Under the pieces are notes generated by a model, which saw only the letters and a program-made list of their open reading frames with translations, did not search any database and had not been told where the DNA came from. 49,837 nucleotides of DNA from Anaerolineae bacterium (GTDB lineage: Bacteria; Chloroflexota; Anaerolineae; Anaerolineales; Villigracilaceae): NCBI GenBank assembly GCA_003130845.1, contig QEXW01000078.1, positions 1-49,837 of the forward strand, given 5' to 3'. This document shows, in pieces, positions 8,081-17,046 of this stretch. A program made the position numbers and the translations under genes. Every line of letters begins with the position of its first letter. Position 1 is the stretch's first letter.

Positions 8081-9559
8081 ATGACTGCATATTGGCTTCT
8101 CCCTCCCCTGCTGCTGCCCTTTTTGGGCGCTCCGCTTACTTTGATGTTGCGCAAGCAGCCTCGCTTGCAAACTGCCATTTCTCTGGCGTTGATGATGGCT
8201 GCGCTTCTTTCTTCATTTGCCTTGCTCTGGCAAGTGTTGATGCACGGCGCGTTGGCTTTGCAATTGGGCGCCTGGCCCTTTCCATTTGGCATTACTTTGG
8301 CGGCTGATTTACCGGGCGTTTTCATGCTCCTCATGAGCCAGATTGTTCTGACCGCCGGATTTTTGTATGCAGCCGGTTCAACGGAAAAGGTGACCCGTTA
8401 TCCGGCTTTTTACACACTCTTCTTCGGCCTAGCAACAGGCTTAAGTGGCGCTTTTCTGACCGGCGATTTGTTCAATCTGTTTGTGTTTGCCGAAATTATT
8501 GTCATTTCAGGCGCAGCACTGACCGCCAATGCCGATGACCCATTTGGTGTAGAAGCCGCCTACAAATATTTCTACATTTCCACCTTGGCGGCTGTCTTTT
8601 TTCTACTCGGTGTTGGTGCGCTCTATGCCGCCTATGGCACGCTCAACCTGGCCGATTTGGCGCGTCAGATTGCTGCCACCTCGCCCACCCCCCTGGCCCT
8701 GGCTGGGTTGGCCTTCTTGGCCACGACCTTTTTTATCAAAAGCGCTGCCTTCCCCTTTCACTTCTGGCAGCCCGATTTTCATGCTGCCGCCCCCACTGCC
8801 ATTAGTGCCATGCTTTCCTCTTTGGTTGTGAAAGTGGGCGTGTATGGATTTTTGCGACTCACCACCTTAATGTTTCCGCAAATTCAACTGCTGCAGACTT
8901 TGCTTGTGTGGGTTGGTGTAGCAGGCATTCTGTATGGCGGTTTGGGTGCAGCAGGTACCCATAACGTCAAGCGTATGTTAGCCTATTCCACCCTGGCCCA
9001 AATCGGCTTTATGCTTTTGGGCATTGGCTGGGGAACGCCATTTTCTCTCACGGCGGCGCTGGTCTTTGCCTTCAATCATGCTTTGGTTAAGGCTGCCATG
9101 CTCATGTTAGCAGGCGCGATGGCCAGCCGTGCGGCGGTTAAATCCGCATCTTTTAGCGTGGTGTTTGGTGTGGGCAAATATCATCCCTTTGCAGGCTTGC
9201 TGTTCTTGCTTGGTGGTATGGCCTTGGCTGGCATCCCTCCCCTAAACGGTTTCACGAGCAAGCTGCTCATCTTTTGGAGCGGTATCGCCTCGGCCAATTA
9301 CCTGTCCTTGGCTATTGCCGGCGTCGCTAGCATTGTCACGCTGACGTATGTTATCCGTGCTTTCATGAAAATTTGGTTCGAAACCAATCCCGAAGCCAAG
9401 CCGAAAACCGGTGATAGCCTGCTTGCTCCCGCCCTGCTGATTGGCCTGAGCCTGGCACTTGGCATTTGGGCTGCGCCGCTGGTTAATCTTGCGCAGGTCT
9501 CAGCCCAATGGCTCAGCGACCCCCAAAACTACATTCGCTGGTTGGTTGGAAATGGGTGA
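8081..9559 (+). CDS. mrpD: Mrp antiporter subunit D (NuoN/NuoM-like)
   Basis: A 492-residue polytopic protein of the proton-conducting antiporter family shared with complex I. Recognisable segments are GDLFNLFVFAEIIVISGAAL with the membrane-embedded glutamate, FIKSAAFPFHFWQPDFHAAAP with the conserved lysine, and the discontinuous helix around KRMLAYSTLAQIGFMLLG. About fourteen hydrophobic helices are present, as expected for MrpD. It is the second antiporter-like subunit of the complex. The start is the first ATG after mrpC; no Shine-Dalgarno is obvious. The stop overlaps the mrpE start by one base (TGATG). Confidence 0.93.
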   Translation: MTAYWLLPPLLLPFLGAPLTLMLRKQPRLQTAISLALMMAALLSSFALLWQVLMHGALALQLGAWPFPFGITLAADLPGVFMLLMSQIVLTAGFLYAAGSTEKVTRYPAFYTLFFGLATGLSGAFLTGDLFNLFVFAEIIVISGAALTANADDPFGVEAAYKYFYISTLAAVFFLLGVGALYAAYGTLNLADLARQIAATSPTPLALAGLAFLATTFFIKSAAFPFHFWQPDFHAAAPTAISAMLSSLVVKVGVYGFLRLTTLMFPQIQLLQTLLVWVGVAGILYGGLGAAGTHNVKRMLAYSTLAQIGFMLLGIGWGTPFSLTAALVFAFNHALVKAAMLMLAGAMASRAAVKSASFSVVFGVGKYHPFAGLLFLLGGMALAGIPPLNGFTSKLLIFWSGIASANYLSLAIAGVASIVTLTYVIRAFMKIWFETNPEAKPKTGDSLLAPALLIGLSLALGIWAAPLVNLAQVSAQWLSDPQNYIRWLVGNG

Positions 9560-10047
9560 TGCCGATGCGCTTCTTCCAAATTACCTTACCCCTCTTTATC
9601 GTATATCTTGTCCTAACCGGCAACTTAACTTTGCCCAATTTGGTGGTAGGCTTGTTAGTGGCAACAGGCATTTCTGTATTGTTGCCCCCCATTGAACTGC
9701 CGCCGTTTTCGCTTGCGCGTCTTCCATCGTTCTTGTGGGCTGGCTTTCGATATGTATTTGTGGTTGCTTGGGATGTGCTAAAGGGAGCACTCTCTACGGC
9801 TCGCATTGTTCTTGACCCCCAATTGCCTCTCAACCCCGGCATCATTGCCATTCCTTCTGGCTCAAAAACCGAGTTAGGGACAGCCCTCTCAGCGCATGCG
9901 ATTACACTTTCGCCAGGTGAAATGGTGATAGCAATTGATGATGATGGTGTCATGTATACACACTGCCTGAATGTGGATGACTCGGCGCGCTACAAAGATG
10001 AAGCCCAGGCGTTGCGCAAAAATTTGCTCAGCAAAATGTTTGAGTGA
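9559..10047 (+). CDS. mrpE: Mrp antiporter subunit E
   Basis: 162 residues from ATG 9559, which shares a base with the mrpD stop (TGATG); a longer frame from 9508 lies inside mrpD and is not supported. Two or three N-terminal hydrophobic segments (FFQITLPLFIVYLVLTGNL and neighbours) are followed by a soluble domain containing LSPGEMVIAIDDDGVMYTHCL, the hallmark stretch of MrpE/MnhE (TLTPGT-like followed by a D-rich strand). Subunit E is needed for assembly of the antiporter. Its length is typical (about 158-170). It lies 19 bases before mrpF. Confidence 0.9.
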   Translation: MPMRFFQITLPLFIVYLVLTGNLTLPNLVVGLLVATGISVLLPPIELPPFSLARLPSFLWAGFRYVFVVAWDVLKGALSTARIVLDPQLPLNPGIIAIPSGSKTELGTALSAHAITLSPGEMVIAIDDDGVMYTHCLNVDDSARYKDEAQALRKNLLSKMFE

Positions 10048-10066
10048 TGAAAGGCCTTCAAATTCT

Positions 10067-10342
10067 ATGGAACAACTTTTGAACTTGACCATTTGGATTG
10101 TCTTGGGCGTTCATTTGTTGATGTCCTTGGTCGCCGCCTGGAGAATTTTGCGCGGTGAAAATGCACCTGCGCGCTTGGCAGGTCTGGATTTGGCTTCCAC
10201 CTTGATGATTGCAGTACTGGTCCTCATCTCCATCATCCGCCAAAACAGCATTTTTGTAGATGTTGCTATCGCTGCCGCTGCTTTAGGATACCTTTCTACT
10301 GTTGCCCTGGCAAAATACATTTCCGACCAAAAGGTGTTTTGA
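10067..10342 (+). CDS. mrpF: Mrp antiporter subunit F
   Basis: 91 residues from ATG 10067. The protein has three hydrophobic helices and the MrpF pattern of a charged loop followed by ARLAGLDLASTLMIAVLVLIS (shown only in part), then IRQNSIFVDVAIAAAALGY. The conserved aspartate in GLDLAS lies inside the membrane in family members. A longer frame begins at 9971 but overlaps mrpE and adds unrelated basic residues. AAGG 12 bases upstream is a weak ribosome site. The stop overlaps the mrpG ATG by one base. The small size and position between E and G make the assignment secure. Confidence 0.9.
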   Translation: MEQLLNLTIWIVLGVHLLMSLVAAWRILRGENAPARLAGLDLASTLMIAVLVLISIIRQNSIFVDVAIAAAALGYLSTVALAKYISDQKVF

Positions 10343-10695
10343 TGTCCATCTTTCTGCAAGTTCTGGCTTGGGTTTTCCTAATCTTTGGCACGCTTATGTC
10401 ATTGATTGGCGTCATTGGCTTTGTACGATTGCCCGATGTCTACACCCGCTTGCATGCAACCGGCAAGGTGAGCGTATTTGGAGTGGTCTTCCTGTTGCTA
10501 GCAGCCGATATTCTAACTCCGCTGGTGACCTGGAAATCTCTCCTGCTGATTTTCTTTGTACTGATGGCCTCCCCATCCGTTGCGCATTCGATTGCGTCCG
10601 CCGCTTACCGAACCGGCATACCGATTACGGGCAACCGCGATGAATTAGCAACAAAACTGGACAACCGCCCCCCAAAAGGCCTGTTGCTGAAATAA
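10342..10695 (+). CDS. mrpG: Mrp antiporter subunit G
   Basis: 117 residues from ATG 10342 (TGATG overlap with mrpF). It has three hydrophobic helices and the MrpG motif GFVRLPDVYTRLHATGKVSVFG around residues 30-50 (shortened for length: RLPDVYTRLHA). A conserved TSPSVAHSIASAAYRTG-like segment follows (here MASPSVAHSIA), then a basic C-terminus. This completes the operon AB-C-D-E-F-G. No terminator hairpin is apparent between this gene and yvcK, only a promoter, so read-through into yvcK is possible. Confidence 0.92.
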   Translation: MSIFLQVLAWVFLIFGTLMSLIGVIGFVRLPDVYTRLHATGKVSVFGVVFLLLAADILTPLVTWKSLLLIFFVLMASPSVAHSIASAAYRTGIPITGNRDELATKLDNRPPKGLLLK

Positions 10696-10705
10696 AAATT
10701 TCGAA

Positions 10706-10734
10706 TTGACGAACCGTTTGACCCCTGCTATCCT
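10706..10734 (+). promoter_or_regulatory. Sigma-70-type promoter of yvcK
   Basis: TTGACG (10706-10711), a 17-bp spacer and TATCCT (10729-10734). The expected start point coincides with the GTG at 10741, so the message is predicted to be leaderless. Confidence 0.6.
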
Positions 10735-10740
10735 GGCCGC

Positions 10741-12063
10741 GTGACCATGCAAAAATGGCTTCTCTCTCTTCGCAACGAATTCGCGGGGCTTATGCTGTGG
10801 CTCACTCCCGGTTTAGGGGTCAAGCGCTGGCTTTTCATCCTGTTGATGGGAATCACATTCCTGGGGGTTGGCGTAGCCTATTTCTTGTTAGACCTGTACC
10901 GAACGGCCCCGCAAAGCGAGTTTCTAGATTTCGTGGATGTCGCTACCCTACGCTTCTGGCCACGACCGGTGCGCGTAGCCGCTTTCCTGATCATTGGCTT
11001 TGGCCTGGTGATTTGGGGCATTGCTGGGCTCAATCGCGCCTTGCTCAACCCCTTCTTGCGTCCTGGTCAGCGGTTGATTGACCAAATTACCGTACATCGC
11101 CGGCGTGAACGTGGCCCGCGTGTTGTGGTCATGGGAGGCGGGCACGGACAATCTACTTTATTGCGTGGGTTAAAACATCATACTAACAACATCACTGCCA
11201 TCGTCACGGTCGCTGACGATGGTGGTTCTTCCGGTAAATTGCGGCAAAACTTGGGCATTCTACCGCCTGGTGATATTCGCAACTGCCTGGCGGCGCTTTC
11301 TAACGATGAGGCCATGCTTACCCAGTTGTTCCAATATCGCTTTTCCGATTCTTCGGGGTTGGGTGGGCACTCCTTTGGCAACCTGTTTATTTCGGCCCTA
11401 GCGGATTTAACGGGTAGTTTTGAGGAAGCTGTGGCAGAATCGGGTCGGGTACTCTCGGTAAACGGGCGCGTTTTACCGGCCACCCTGCACGATGTGCGCT
11501 TGGTGGCCGATGTACAGTTGCCTGGTTCACTGCAAGAAGTGCGTATCGAAGGCGAAAGCCGCATTCCCGAAGCCCAAGGGCGTGTGCAGCGCGTATATTT
11601 GGAGCCAAACAATCCGGCGGCCTTTCCTCCGTCTATAAAGGCCATCTTAATGGCTGAAATGGTCGTGGTGGGGCCGGGCAGCCTGTACACTAGCTTGTTG
11701 CCAACCCTGCTCGTGCCAGAATTGGTGGCCGCCCTGCGCGCGAGCAAAGCATTGAAAATCTATGTGGTTAACATTGCAACCCAGCGTGGCGAAACCAGTG
11801 GCTATCATGTCAGCGACCATATTGCTGCATTAGAAGCACATGTTGGCTCTAACCTGTTTGATGTCATTGTGTGCAATAATGTTCACGAAAAGCCGTTACC
11901 ACCAGGCGTTGAATGGGTTAAGATAGATGCTGCCGCTGCGCGCTATCCTCTTTACCCGGCGAACTTGGTGGATGAGGAACAACCTTGGCGGCACGATTCG
12001 CTCAAACTGGCGCAGGCACTGATAGACTTACTTTACGAACGCACTGGCCCGCTGGCCGAATAG
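10741..12063 (+). CDS. yvcK: Membrane-anchored YvcK/CofD-like gluconeogenesis factor
   Basis: 440 residues from GTG 10741 (ATG 10747 is an alternative). Two N-terminal hydrophobic segments (about 28-50 and 78-95) precede a YvcK/CofD-like domain starting at PRVVVMGGGHGQSTLLRGL (about 127). Further family motifs are TVADDGGSSGKLR, PPGDIRNCLAAL, GHSFGNLFISAL and VGPGSLYTSLLP. YvcK proteins bind UDP-sugars, are needed for growth on gluconeogenic carbon sources, and help peptidoglycan precursor supply in Bacillus and Listeria. The membrane anchor is an extension relative to the roughly 320-residue Bacillus protein; I believe it is common in some phyla. gap and pgk follow, so three central-carbon functions are clustered. 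No ribosome site precedes the start, in agreement with the leaderless promoter. Confidence 0.88.
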   Translation: MTMQKWLLSLRNEFAGLMLWLTPGLGVKRWLFILLMGITFLGVGVAYFLLDLYRTAPQSEFLDFVDVATLRFWPRPVRVAAFLIIGFGLVIWGIAGLNRALLNPFLRPGQRLIDQITVHRRRERGPRVVVMGGGHGQSTLLRGLKHHTNNITAIVTVADDGGSSGKLRQNLGILPPGDIRNCLAALSNDEAMLTQLFQYRFSDSSGLGGHSFGNLFISALADLTGSFEEAVAESGRVLSVNGRVLPATLHDVRLVADVQLPGSLQEVRIEGESRIPEAQGRVQRVYLEPNNPAAFPPSIKAILMAEMVVVGPGSLYTSLLPTLLVPELVAALRASKALKIYVVNIATQRGETSGYHVSDHIAALEAHVGSNLFDVIVCNNVHEKPLPPGVEWVKIDAAAARYPLYPANLVDEEQPWRHDSLKLAQALIDLLYERTGPLAE

Positions 12064-12226
12064 CGTTTTATGTTATCGGGCGGTTAAATTCTTCTAGAAC
12101 TGAGTAAACCGCTGTTCGATTCTGTTGTAAAATCAACTTGGTTTGCGCAAGACGACCATGCAACAATGTGGTAAAATCTTACTTGTGTAAAAAATCACAA
12201 ACTATAAACCCTCAGGAGGTTTCGTT
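12064..12226 (+). promoter_or_regulatory. gap leader region with TAAAAT boxes
   Basis: A 163-bp non-coding stretch. Two TAAAAT hexamers (12128-12133, 12172-12177) are possible -10 boxes, both without a good -35. A strong AGGAGG ribosome site lies seven bases before the gap ATG, as expected for a highly expressed gene. No hairpin terminator is seen after yvcK. Confidence 0.4.
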
Positions 12227-13285
12227 ATGACTGTCAAAGTTGGTATCAACGGTTTTGGCCGCATTGGCCGCCAGGTTCTCAAGGCTATCCGCGACCTGTA
12301 TCCACAGGAGCTGGAAGTGGTGGCTTTCAACGACATCGGTGATATGAAAACGATGGCGCACCTGCTTAAGTACGACTCGAACTATGGGCGTTTCGATGGT
12401 ACGGTGGAAGCAACGGACGAGGGTCTGCTGATTGATGGCAAACTGGTGAAAGCGTTCAAGGAAACCGACCCGGCCAACATCCCGTGGGGCAGCTTGGGCG
12501 TAGACATCGTGATTGAATCTACCGGTCTGTTCACCATCAAAGAAGATGGTGTTAACAAAAAGGGCAAAGTCGTCAAGGGTGCGGTGAATCACATCACGCA
12601 TGGCGGCGCCAAGAAGGTCATCATCTCCGCCCCGGCGGAAGGTGAAGATATTACGATTGTGATGGGCGTGAACGAGGACAAGTACGACCCGGCCAATCAC
12701 CATGTCGTCTCGAACGCTTCCTGCACCACCAACTGCTTGGCCCCTGCTGCCAAAGTGGTGCATGACCGGCTGAAAATCAAGCGCGCGTTTATGACCACCG
12801 TTCATGCTTACACCAACGACCAGAAGATTCTCGACCTGCCGCACTCTGACTTGCGCCGCGCTCGTGCTGCTGCTATGAGCATCATCCCCACCACCACCGG
12901 CGCGGCCAAAGCCGTCGCCCTGGTCATTCCCGACCTGAAAGGTAAGTTCGACGGCTATGCTCTGCGTGTGCCGACCAGCACCGTTTCGGTGGTAGATTTT
13001 ACGGCAGAAGTGGAAACCGAAACCACCACCGAGGAACTGCGCCAAATGTTCCGTGATGCTGCCAAGGAGCCGCGCTTTAAGGGCATTTTGCAGGCAGTGG
13101 ATGAACCACTCGTCAGCATTGATTTCAAAGGCGACCCGCATTCCTCCAGTGTAGACCTGCCCTTTACCATGGTGCTTGGCAAAGAGAAGAGCAGCTTCAT
13201 CAAAGTTGTCACTTGGTATGACAACGAATGGGGCTATTCTTGCCGCACTGCTGACCTGGCTGCACTGATGGCGAAATCACTGTAA
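12227..13285 (+). CDS. gap: Glyceraldehyde-3-phosphate dehydrogenase, type I
   Basis: 352 residues. It catalyses the NAD-dependent phosphorylating oxidation of glyceraldehyde 3-phosphate in glycolysis, and the reverse in gluconeogenesis. The Rossmann motif [12 protein letters not shown] (6-17) and the NAD-side NDI (35-37) are visible. The catalytic cysteine is C166 in SNASCTTNC, the catalytic histidine lies in the [10 protein letters not shown] stretch, and the C-terminal WYDNEWGYS is intact. Length is slightly above the usual 335 because of insertions near 104-125. A strong AGGAGG ribosome site precedes the ATG, and codon use is biased as in highly expressed genes. pgk follows after a 61-bp gap that contains a strong hairpin. 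A 309-codon antisense frame over this gene is a codon-bias shadow. Confidence 0.97.
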   Translation: MTVKVGINGFGRIGRQVLKAIRDLYPQELEVVAFNDIGDMKTMAHLLKYDSNYGRFDGTVEATDEGLLIDGKLVKAFKETDPANIPWGSLGVDIVIESTGLFTIKEDGVNKKGKVVKGAVNHITHGGAKKVIISAPAEGEDITIVMGVNEDKYDPANHHVVSNASCTTNCLAPAAKVVHDRLKIKRAFMTTVHAYTNDQKILDLPHSDLRRARAAAMSIIPTTTGAAKAVALVIPDLKGKFDGYALRVPTSTVSVVDFTAEVETETTTEELRQMFRDAAKEPRFKGILQAVDEPLVSIDFKGDPHSSSVDLPFTMVLGKEKSSFIKVVTWYDNEWGYSCRTADLAALMAKSL

Positions 13286-13297
13286 CAAACAATTCTT

Positions 13298-13328
13298 GAC
13301 GAGTGGTCACTACAAAGGGCCACTCGTC
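13298..13328 (+). other. Intercistronic hairpin between gap and pgk
   Basis: GACGAGTGG (13298-13306) pairs perfectly with CCACTCGTC (13320-13328) around a 13-nt loop. No T-run follows. It probably protects the gap 3' end or marks a processing or partial termination point, giving more gap than pgk product. Confidence 0.6.
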
Positions 13329-13346
13329 TGTTCCTTTGGTGAGCTT

Positions 13347-14519
13347 ATGAACAAGAAAACGGTTCGTGATATTGATTTAAAAGGCAAGCGCGTATTCATG
13401 CGCGTAGATTTCAACGTCCCGATGGCCGATGGTAAAGTCACCGATGACAAACGTATTAAAGCCGCTTTGCCCACCATTCAATATGTGCTGGAACAAGGCG
13501 CTTCGGTGTTGCTTGCCAGCCATCTGGGACGTCCTAAAGGCGGCCCCGACCCGGAATTTAGCCTGAAGCCGGCGGCAGAGGTCCTTTCTGGCTTGTTGGG
13601 CCGACCGGTGATTATGGCGCCTGATTGCGTTGGCCCAGAAGTGGAGAAAATTGCTGCCAATCTCAAACCGGGTGAAGTGGTGATGCTCGAAAACACCCGC
13701 TTCCACAAAGGCGAAGAGAAAAATGACCTAGAGTTGGCTAAACAAATGGCCGCCCTGGCTGATGTGTACGTTAATGATGCGTTCGGCTCCGCACACCGCG
13801 CGCACGCTTCTACCGAAGGCATTGCCCGTTTCCTGCCCGCTGTGGCTGGCTTCCTAATGGAGCAAGAACTGGAGTACCTCGGCAAAGCAATTGCCAACCC
13901 TGAGCATCCTTACATTGCCATTTTGGGTGGCGCGAAAATCAGCGACAAAATCCTGGTGGTCGAAACGCTGGCCGCAAAGTGCGATAAACTCATCATCGGC
14001 GGCGGCATGGCCAATACGTTCTTGGCGGCCAAGGGCTTAAACATGCAAGATAGCCTAGTTGAGGCGGAATCCCTGGAGACAGCCAAAACCCTGCTCCAAA
14101 AACTAGGTGACAAACTTGTTTTACCCGTGGATGCAGTGGTGGCTGACCGTTTCGATGCCGAGGCCGAGAGCCAGGTGGTGGATGTGGATAAAATCCCGGC
14201 CGGTTGGCGCATGTTAGATGTTGGCCCCAAGACCATCGAGCTTTATAAGCAAACCTTGCAAGGCGCCAAACTGATTGTGTGGAACGGCCCGGTGGGTGTG
14301 TTCGAGTTCCCGAAATTTGCTGAAGGCACATTTGCCTTGGCGCGTTTGCTGGCCGAAAGTGGCGCAACAACCGTGATTGGTGGCGGTGATAGCGCTAGTG
14401 CGGTCAAGAAGGCTGGCGTTGCCAAGCAGATGACGCACGTTTCCACCGGCGGTGGGGCTAGCCTGGAGTTCTTGGAAGGCAAAGAGCTACCGGGAGTGGC
14501 TGCGCTCAACGACAAGTAA
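13347..14519 (+). CDS. pgk: Phosphoglycerate kinase
   Basis: 390 residues from ATG 13347 (GGTGAG ribosome site); the frame opens at 13296, but those 17 residues are unlike the family and overlap the hairpin. The enzyme transfers phosphate from 1,3-bisphosphoglycerate to ADP in glycolysis. Motifs: RVDFNVP near the N-terminus, the substrate segment [38 protein letters not shown], the hinge [33 protein letters not shown] and the C-terminal [13 protein letters not shown] followed by [15 protein letters not shown]. All are intact and the length matches the bacterial norm. It forms an operon with gap and ends in a strong shared terminator. Confidence 0.97.
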   Translation: MNKKTVRDIDLKGKRVFMRVDFNVPMADGKVTDDKRIKAALPTIQYVLEQGASVLLASHLGRPKGGPDPEFSLKPAAEVLSGLLGRPVIMAPDCVGPEVEKIAANLKPGEVVMLENTRFHKGEEKNDLELAKQMAALADVYVNDAFGSAHRAHASTEGIARFLPAVAGFLMEQELEYLGKAIANPEHPYIAILGGAKISDKILVVETLAAKCDKLIIGGGMANTFLAAKGLNMQDSLVEAESLETAKTLLQKLGDKLVLPVDAVVADRFDAEAESQVVDVDKIPAGWRMLDVGPKTIELYKQTLQGAKLIVWNGPVGVFEFPKFAEGTFALARLLAESGATTVIGGGDSASAVKKAGVAKQMTHVSTGGGASLEFLEGKELPGVAALNDK

Positions 14520-14543
14520 CGCCGCGAAGTACCCGTAAATCAA

Positions 14544-14576
14544 AACTTCCGGGCCTGCAACGGCTCGGAAGTTTTT
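14544..14576 (+). terminator. Intrinsic terminator after pgk
   Basis: AACTTCCGGGCC (14544-14555) pairs with GGCTCGGAAGTT (14562-14573), 12 bp with one wobble, loop TGCAAC, then a T-run to 14576. An AAAATCAAAA-like stretch on the other side could let it also serve the minus-strand methyltransferase gene ending at 14597. Confidence 0.88.
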
Positions 14577-14596
14577 CTTAGGTTGTCTCACTCGGT

Positions 14597-15835
14597 TCAA
14601 TCGAGAATGGCTTGAAACTGCTCACCTTGTGCCGTAACCATGCGCAGGCAGAGAGCACCGCTTCGGGGTGGAAGGGGCAAAGAACGGGGCAAAATGCCGT
14701 GGCGGAGTGGTAAAAGTGCTTGGGCGTAACTACGGAAGATAGTACCATCCCAATCGGGGTCAATTTCCCAATAGTCGGGCAAGGCATCGTTCAGAAAGTG
14801 GATTTGGTCGGATGAAAGGGACAAGCGAACCGGCGAAGCAGGGGCCGAGGGTGTCATTTTTTCTTCCTGATTTTGTTCTCTCCAAATGCTGAAAGGTGCA
14901 GCGTTCTGGCGTATCAGCCGCATGCGTGTGGTGTGAATGGCGCGAAAGGTAGCATCGGCAGCCAGAAACCGGCGACCATGCCGGGCAGCCACAAGCGGGG
15001 TGGTGCCAGAGCCACAGAAGAAATCGGCCACCAGGTCGCCAGGGCGTGAAGAGGCCAGCAGGATGCGTTCTAGCAAGGCTTGGGGTTTTTGCGTGGGGTA
15101 GCCGGTGCGTTCGTTGTGCAAACGTGCCACCACCGGGAAGTACCACCAGTCTTCTGGCACCTTGCCGCGTTCCAGGTCGGGGATTTTGCCAAAGCCGGCT
15201 TTGGGGGAGGAAGCAAATGTTTTGACCGTTGTCGGGTCGTAGGGAATGCGCACGGCATTGGCATTAAAGGTGTAGGTTTCACTTTTGGTATAGGCCAAAA
15301 TCGTATCATGTTTGCGGTTGAAGGCCGAGCGGATGGGAGATGGGCCGTGATACACCCAAATGATTTCGTTGAGCAAGCGTTCGGGGCCAAACAGTTCGTC
15401 CAGAATCAGGCGAGCGTAGGCGTCGGCGTGCCAGTCCAGGTGCAGGTAAAGGGTGCCATGCGGGGCCAGCAGGCGATACATAAGGGCCAGCCGCTCATAG
15501 AGAAATTGTAAGTATTCATCGAGATTATTCCAGTGGTCGGCATACCCTTCCGCCAGCTGCCACTCGCTGGGTTTGCGCGAATCTTCACCGCGTCCAATCC
15601 GAGCCGGATATTTGCGATTGGTGAAAAAGGGAGGGTCGGCGTAAATCAGGTCAATACGGCCCTCATATTCGGGCAACAGAGCCGTCATGATGGCCAGATT
15701 ATCCCCAAGATAAAGATGATTTTCTGGCGAAAAAGAGGGGTAGCCTGTTCCGTTGGGGTAGATGACCGAATCCAGCCTAAGGTTGGCCGGCTGGAGGACA
15801 GGCAGGGCTTTTCCGTTCCAGTCTAGGCTAGGCAT
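14597..15835 (-). CDS. Orphan beta-class DNA (N4/N6) methyltransferase
   Basis: 412 residues. The order catalytic motif first (ADPPFFTNRKY, about 66-76), then the AdoMet motif near the C-terminal third (DFFCGSGTTPLVAARHGRRF), is that of beta-class site-specific DNA methyltransferases (ParB-N/D21-like, DNA_methylase N4/N6 fold). Between them lie YLHLDWHADAYARLILDELFG and the NEIIWVYHGPSPIRSAFNRKHD block typical of type III-like Mod enzymes. About 90 residues after the AdoMet motif have no recognised domain. No restriction gene is adjacent, so it is probably a solitary regulatory or protective methylase, or a restriction remnant. No ribosome site is seen before ATG 15835; the upstream gene is the L,D-transpeptidase, 43 bp away. 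Confidence 0.82.
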   Translation of the reverse strand: MPSLDWNGKALPVLQPANLRLDSVIYPNGTGYPSFSPENHLYLGDNLAIMTALLPEYEGRIDLIYADPPFFTNRKYPARIGRGEDSRKPSEWQLAEGYADHWNNLDEYLQFLYERLALMYRLLAPHGTLYLHLDWHADAYARLILDELFGPERLLNEIIWVYHGPSPIRSAFNRKHDTILAYTKSETYTFNANAVRIPYDPTTVKTFASSPKAGFGKIPDLERGKVPEDWWYFPVVARLHNERTGYPTQKPQALLERILLASSRPGDLVADFFCGSGTTPLVAARHGRRFLAADATFRAIHTTRMRLIRQNAAPFSIWREQNQEEKMTPSAPASPVRLSLSSDQIHFLNDALPDYWEIDPDWDGTIFRSYAQALLPLRHGILPRSLPLPPRSGALCLRMVTAQGEQFQAILD

Positions 15836-15878
15836 GGGCGTAACTGGGCAGAGGGGAGATGCACAAGGTCGTTGGGGC

Positions 15879-16943
15879 CTATTGTGTGAGTGTGACGGGT
15901 GTGCCGTAGCCTTTTTTATCCAGGGTGAGGGGGTGAATCTCCTCAGCAGCCGCGGTTGGCAGGCACCACCGAAAGAGCCATTTGGCTTCTTCGGTGCGCA
16001 TGTTGATACAGCCGCTACTCATTGGCACACCAAAGTTATCATGCCAATAGGTGCCATGAAAGGCATGACCTTGAAAGGGCAGATGTTCGTATTGGAAGAA
16101 GGTAGACCAGGCTACGCCGGGTAGCTCGTAGGCTTCGATGTCAGCAGCCAGGTTGCCGTTGCCCATGTGTTTAGAAGGCATTTTGACGACTACGCGTGCT
16201 TTACCGGCTGGGGTGCGGGTGGGAATGCCGTTGGGGCCGGGTTGACTGTTGAGGCGGCCGGAGGAAATAATCGTCTGAAAGACAATTTGTTCGTTTTCGT
16301 AGCAAGTGAGAATTTGGTTTTTCAGGTCTACTTCAATACGTTTTTTCTCAAATGGCACTTCAGGCGAAAGAGGGGTGAGTTCTTCATCAGGGATGAACCG
16401 AAAGTGGGCTGCCGGAGCGTGATAGGTTATGTCGAGCAGTTCATCAAAGAGGCGATACCAGGGTTGACCATCCGGGCCTTCGTCTAGGCCAACAACCCAG
16501 TGGACGGAGGTGTAGTATAGGCGATAGAGGGGGGTCCAGCGCTCACCTGTACGACGCAGCACTTGTGTATAGGGAACAGTTACTTCGGCCAGTTGACCGC
16601 TTTCGCGCACCGGTAGCGTGGGCTGGTTGTAGATGTATTCTACCTTTTGCATACGGGCGCGATGCACATACCCGCCCCACACCCGATACCAGACGGGGTT
16701 GTAACCCGGCGTGCCAGAGTTGACTTCTTCATACACGTTCAAAATCTGGTCTCGGTATACTTGTCCAACGATGGCGCTGGTATCATCGGGGCGTTTGTGA
16801 ATGCTGACTTGGGTGGTAGCAACCCGTATCAGTGGTCCTTGTGTAAATTCAACTTCTGCGGGCAGATAAGGCGAAAAGGCCAGCCCGGTCAGAGAGGCGC
16901 TGGTCAGTTTCAGAAAATCACGGCGAGATAATTTGAAGGCCAT
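15879..16943 (-). CDS. Tat-exported L,D-transpeptidase (YkuD family)
   Basis: 354 residues. The N-terminus carries a twin-arginine signal, S6-R-R-D-F-L-K12, followed by a hydrophobic stretch ending near PYLPAEV. Residues about 35-200 form beta-rich repeats resembling SH3-like wall-binding modules. The C-terminal YkuD domain has HAFHGTYW (H293, H296) and SSGCINM with catalytic C312; the usual final arginine (SxGCIR) is replaced by asparagine or methionine context. L,D-transpeptidases cross-link peptidoglycan or attach proteins to it outside the membrane. Tat genes are encoded at 26717-28024 in this window. ATG 16943 lies seven bases after a TACAAT box without a ribosome site, so it is a candidate leaderless mRNA. 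Confidence 0.87.
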   Translation of the reverse strand: MAFKLSRRDFLKLTSASLTGLAFSPYLPAEVEFTQGPLIRVATTQVSIHKRPDDTSAIVGQVYRDQILNVYEEVNSGTPGYNPVWYRVWGGYVHRARMQKVEYIYNQPTLPVRESGQLAEVTVPYTQVLRRTGERWTPLYRLYYTSVHWVVGLDEGPDGQPWYRLFDELLDITYHAPAAHFRFIPDEELTPLSPEVPFEKKRIEVDLKNQILTCYENEQIVFQTIISSGRLNSQPGPNGIPTRTPAGKARVVVKMPSKHMGNGNLAADIEAYELPGVAWSTFFQYEHLPFQGHAFHGTYWHDNFGVPMSSGCINMRTEEAKWLFRWCLPTAAAEEIHPLTLDKKGYGTPVTLTQ

Positions 16944-16950
16944 GGCGAGT

Positions 16951-16956
16951 ATTGTA
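16951..16956 (-). promoter_or_regulatory. -10 box (TACAAT) of the L,D-transpeptidase gene
   Basis: On the minus strand TACAAT ends seven bases before the ATG at 16943. No Shine-Dalgarno lies between. The -35 region is not convincing. Confidence 0.45.
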
Positions 16957-16989
16957 CCCGAAAATGGCGCAACAGAAGTCTCAATAAAG

Positions 16990-17020
16990 ATTCAGCCCAC
17001 AGACAACCTGCGGGCTGAAT
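16990..17020 (-). terminator. Hairpin terminator of the SWIM gene
   Basis: ATTCAGCCC (16990-16998) and GGGCTGAAT (17012-17020) form a 9-bp stem 26 bases after the SWIM stop. On the minus strand it is followed by CTTTATT, a modest U-tract, so it is probably a weak terminator. Confidence 0.55.
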
Positions 17021-17046
17021 GCGCACTGATATTTTTATTGTTTGCG

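Noticed and set aside
12212-13141. Long antisense frame (309 codons) over gap
   Set aside because: It mirrors the strongly biased codons of gap, has no ribosome site and no recognisable motif.
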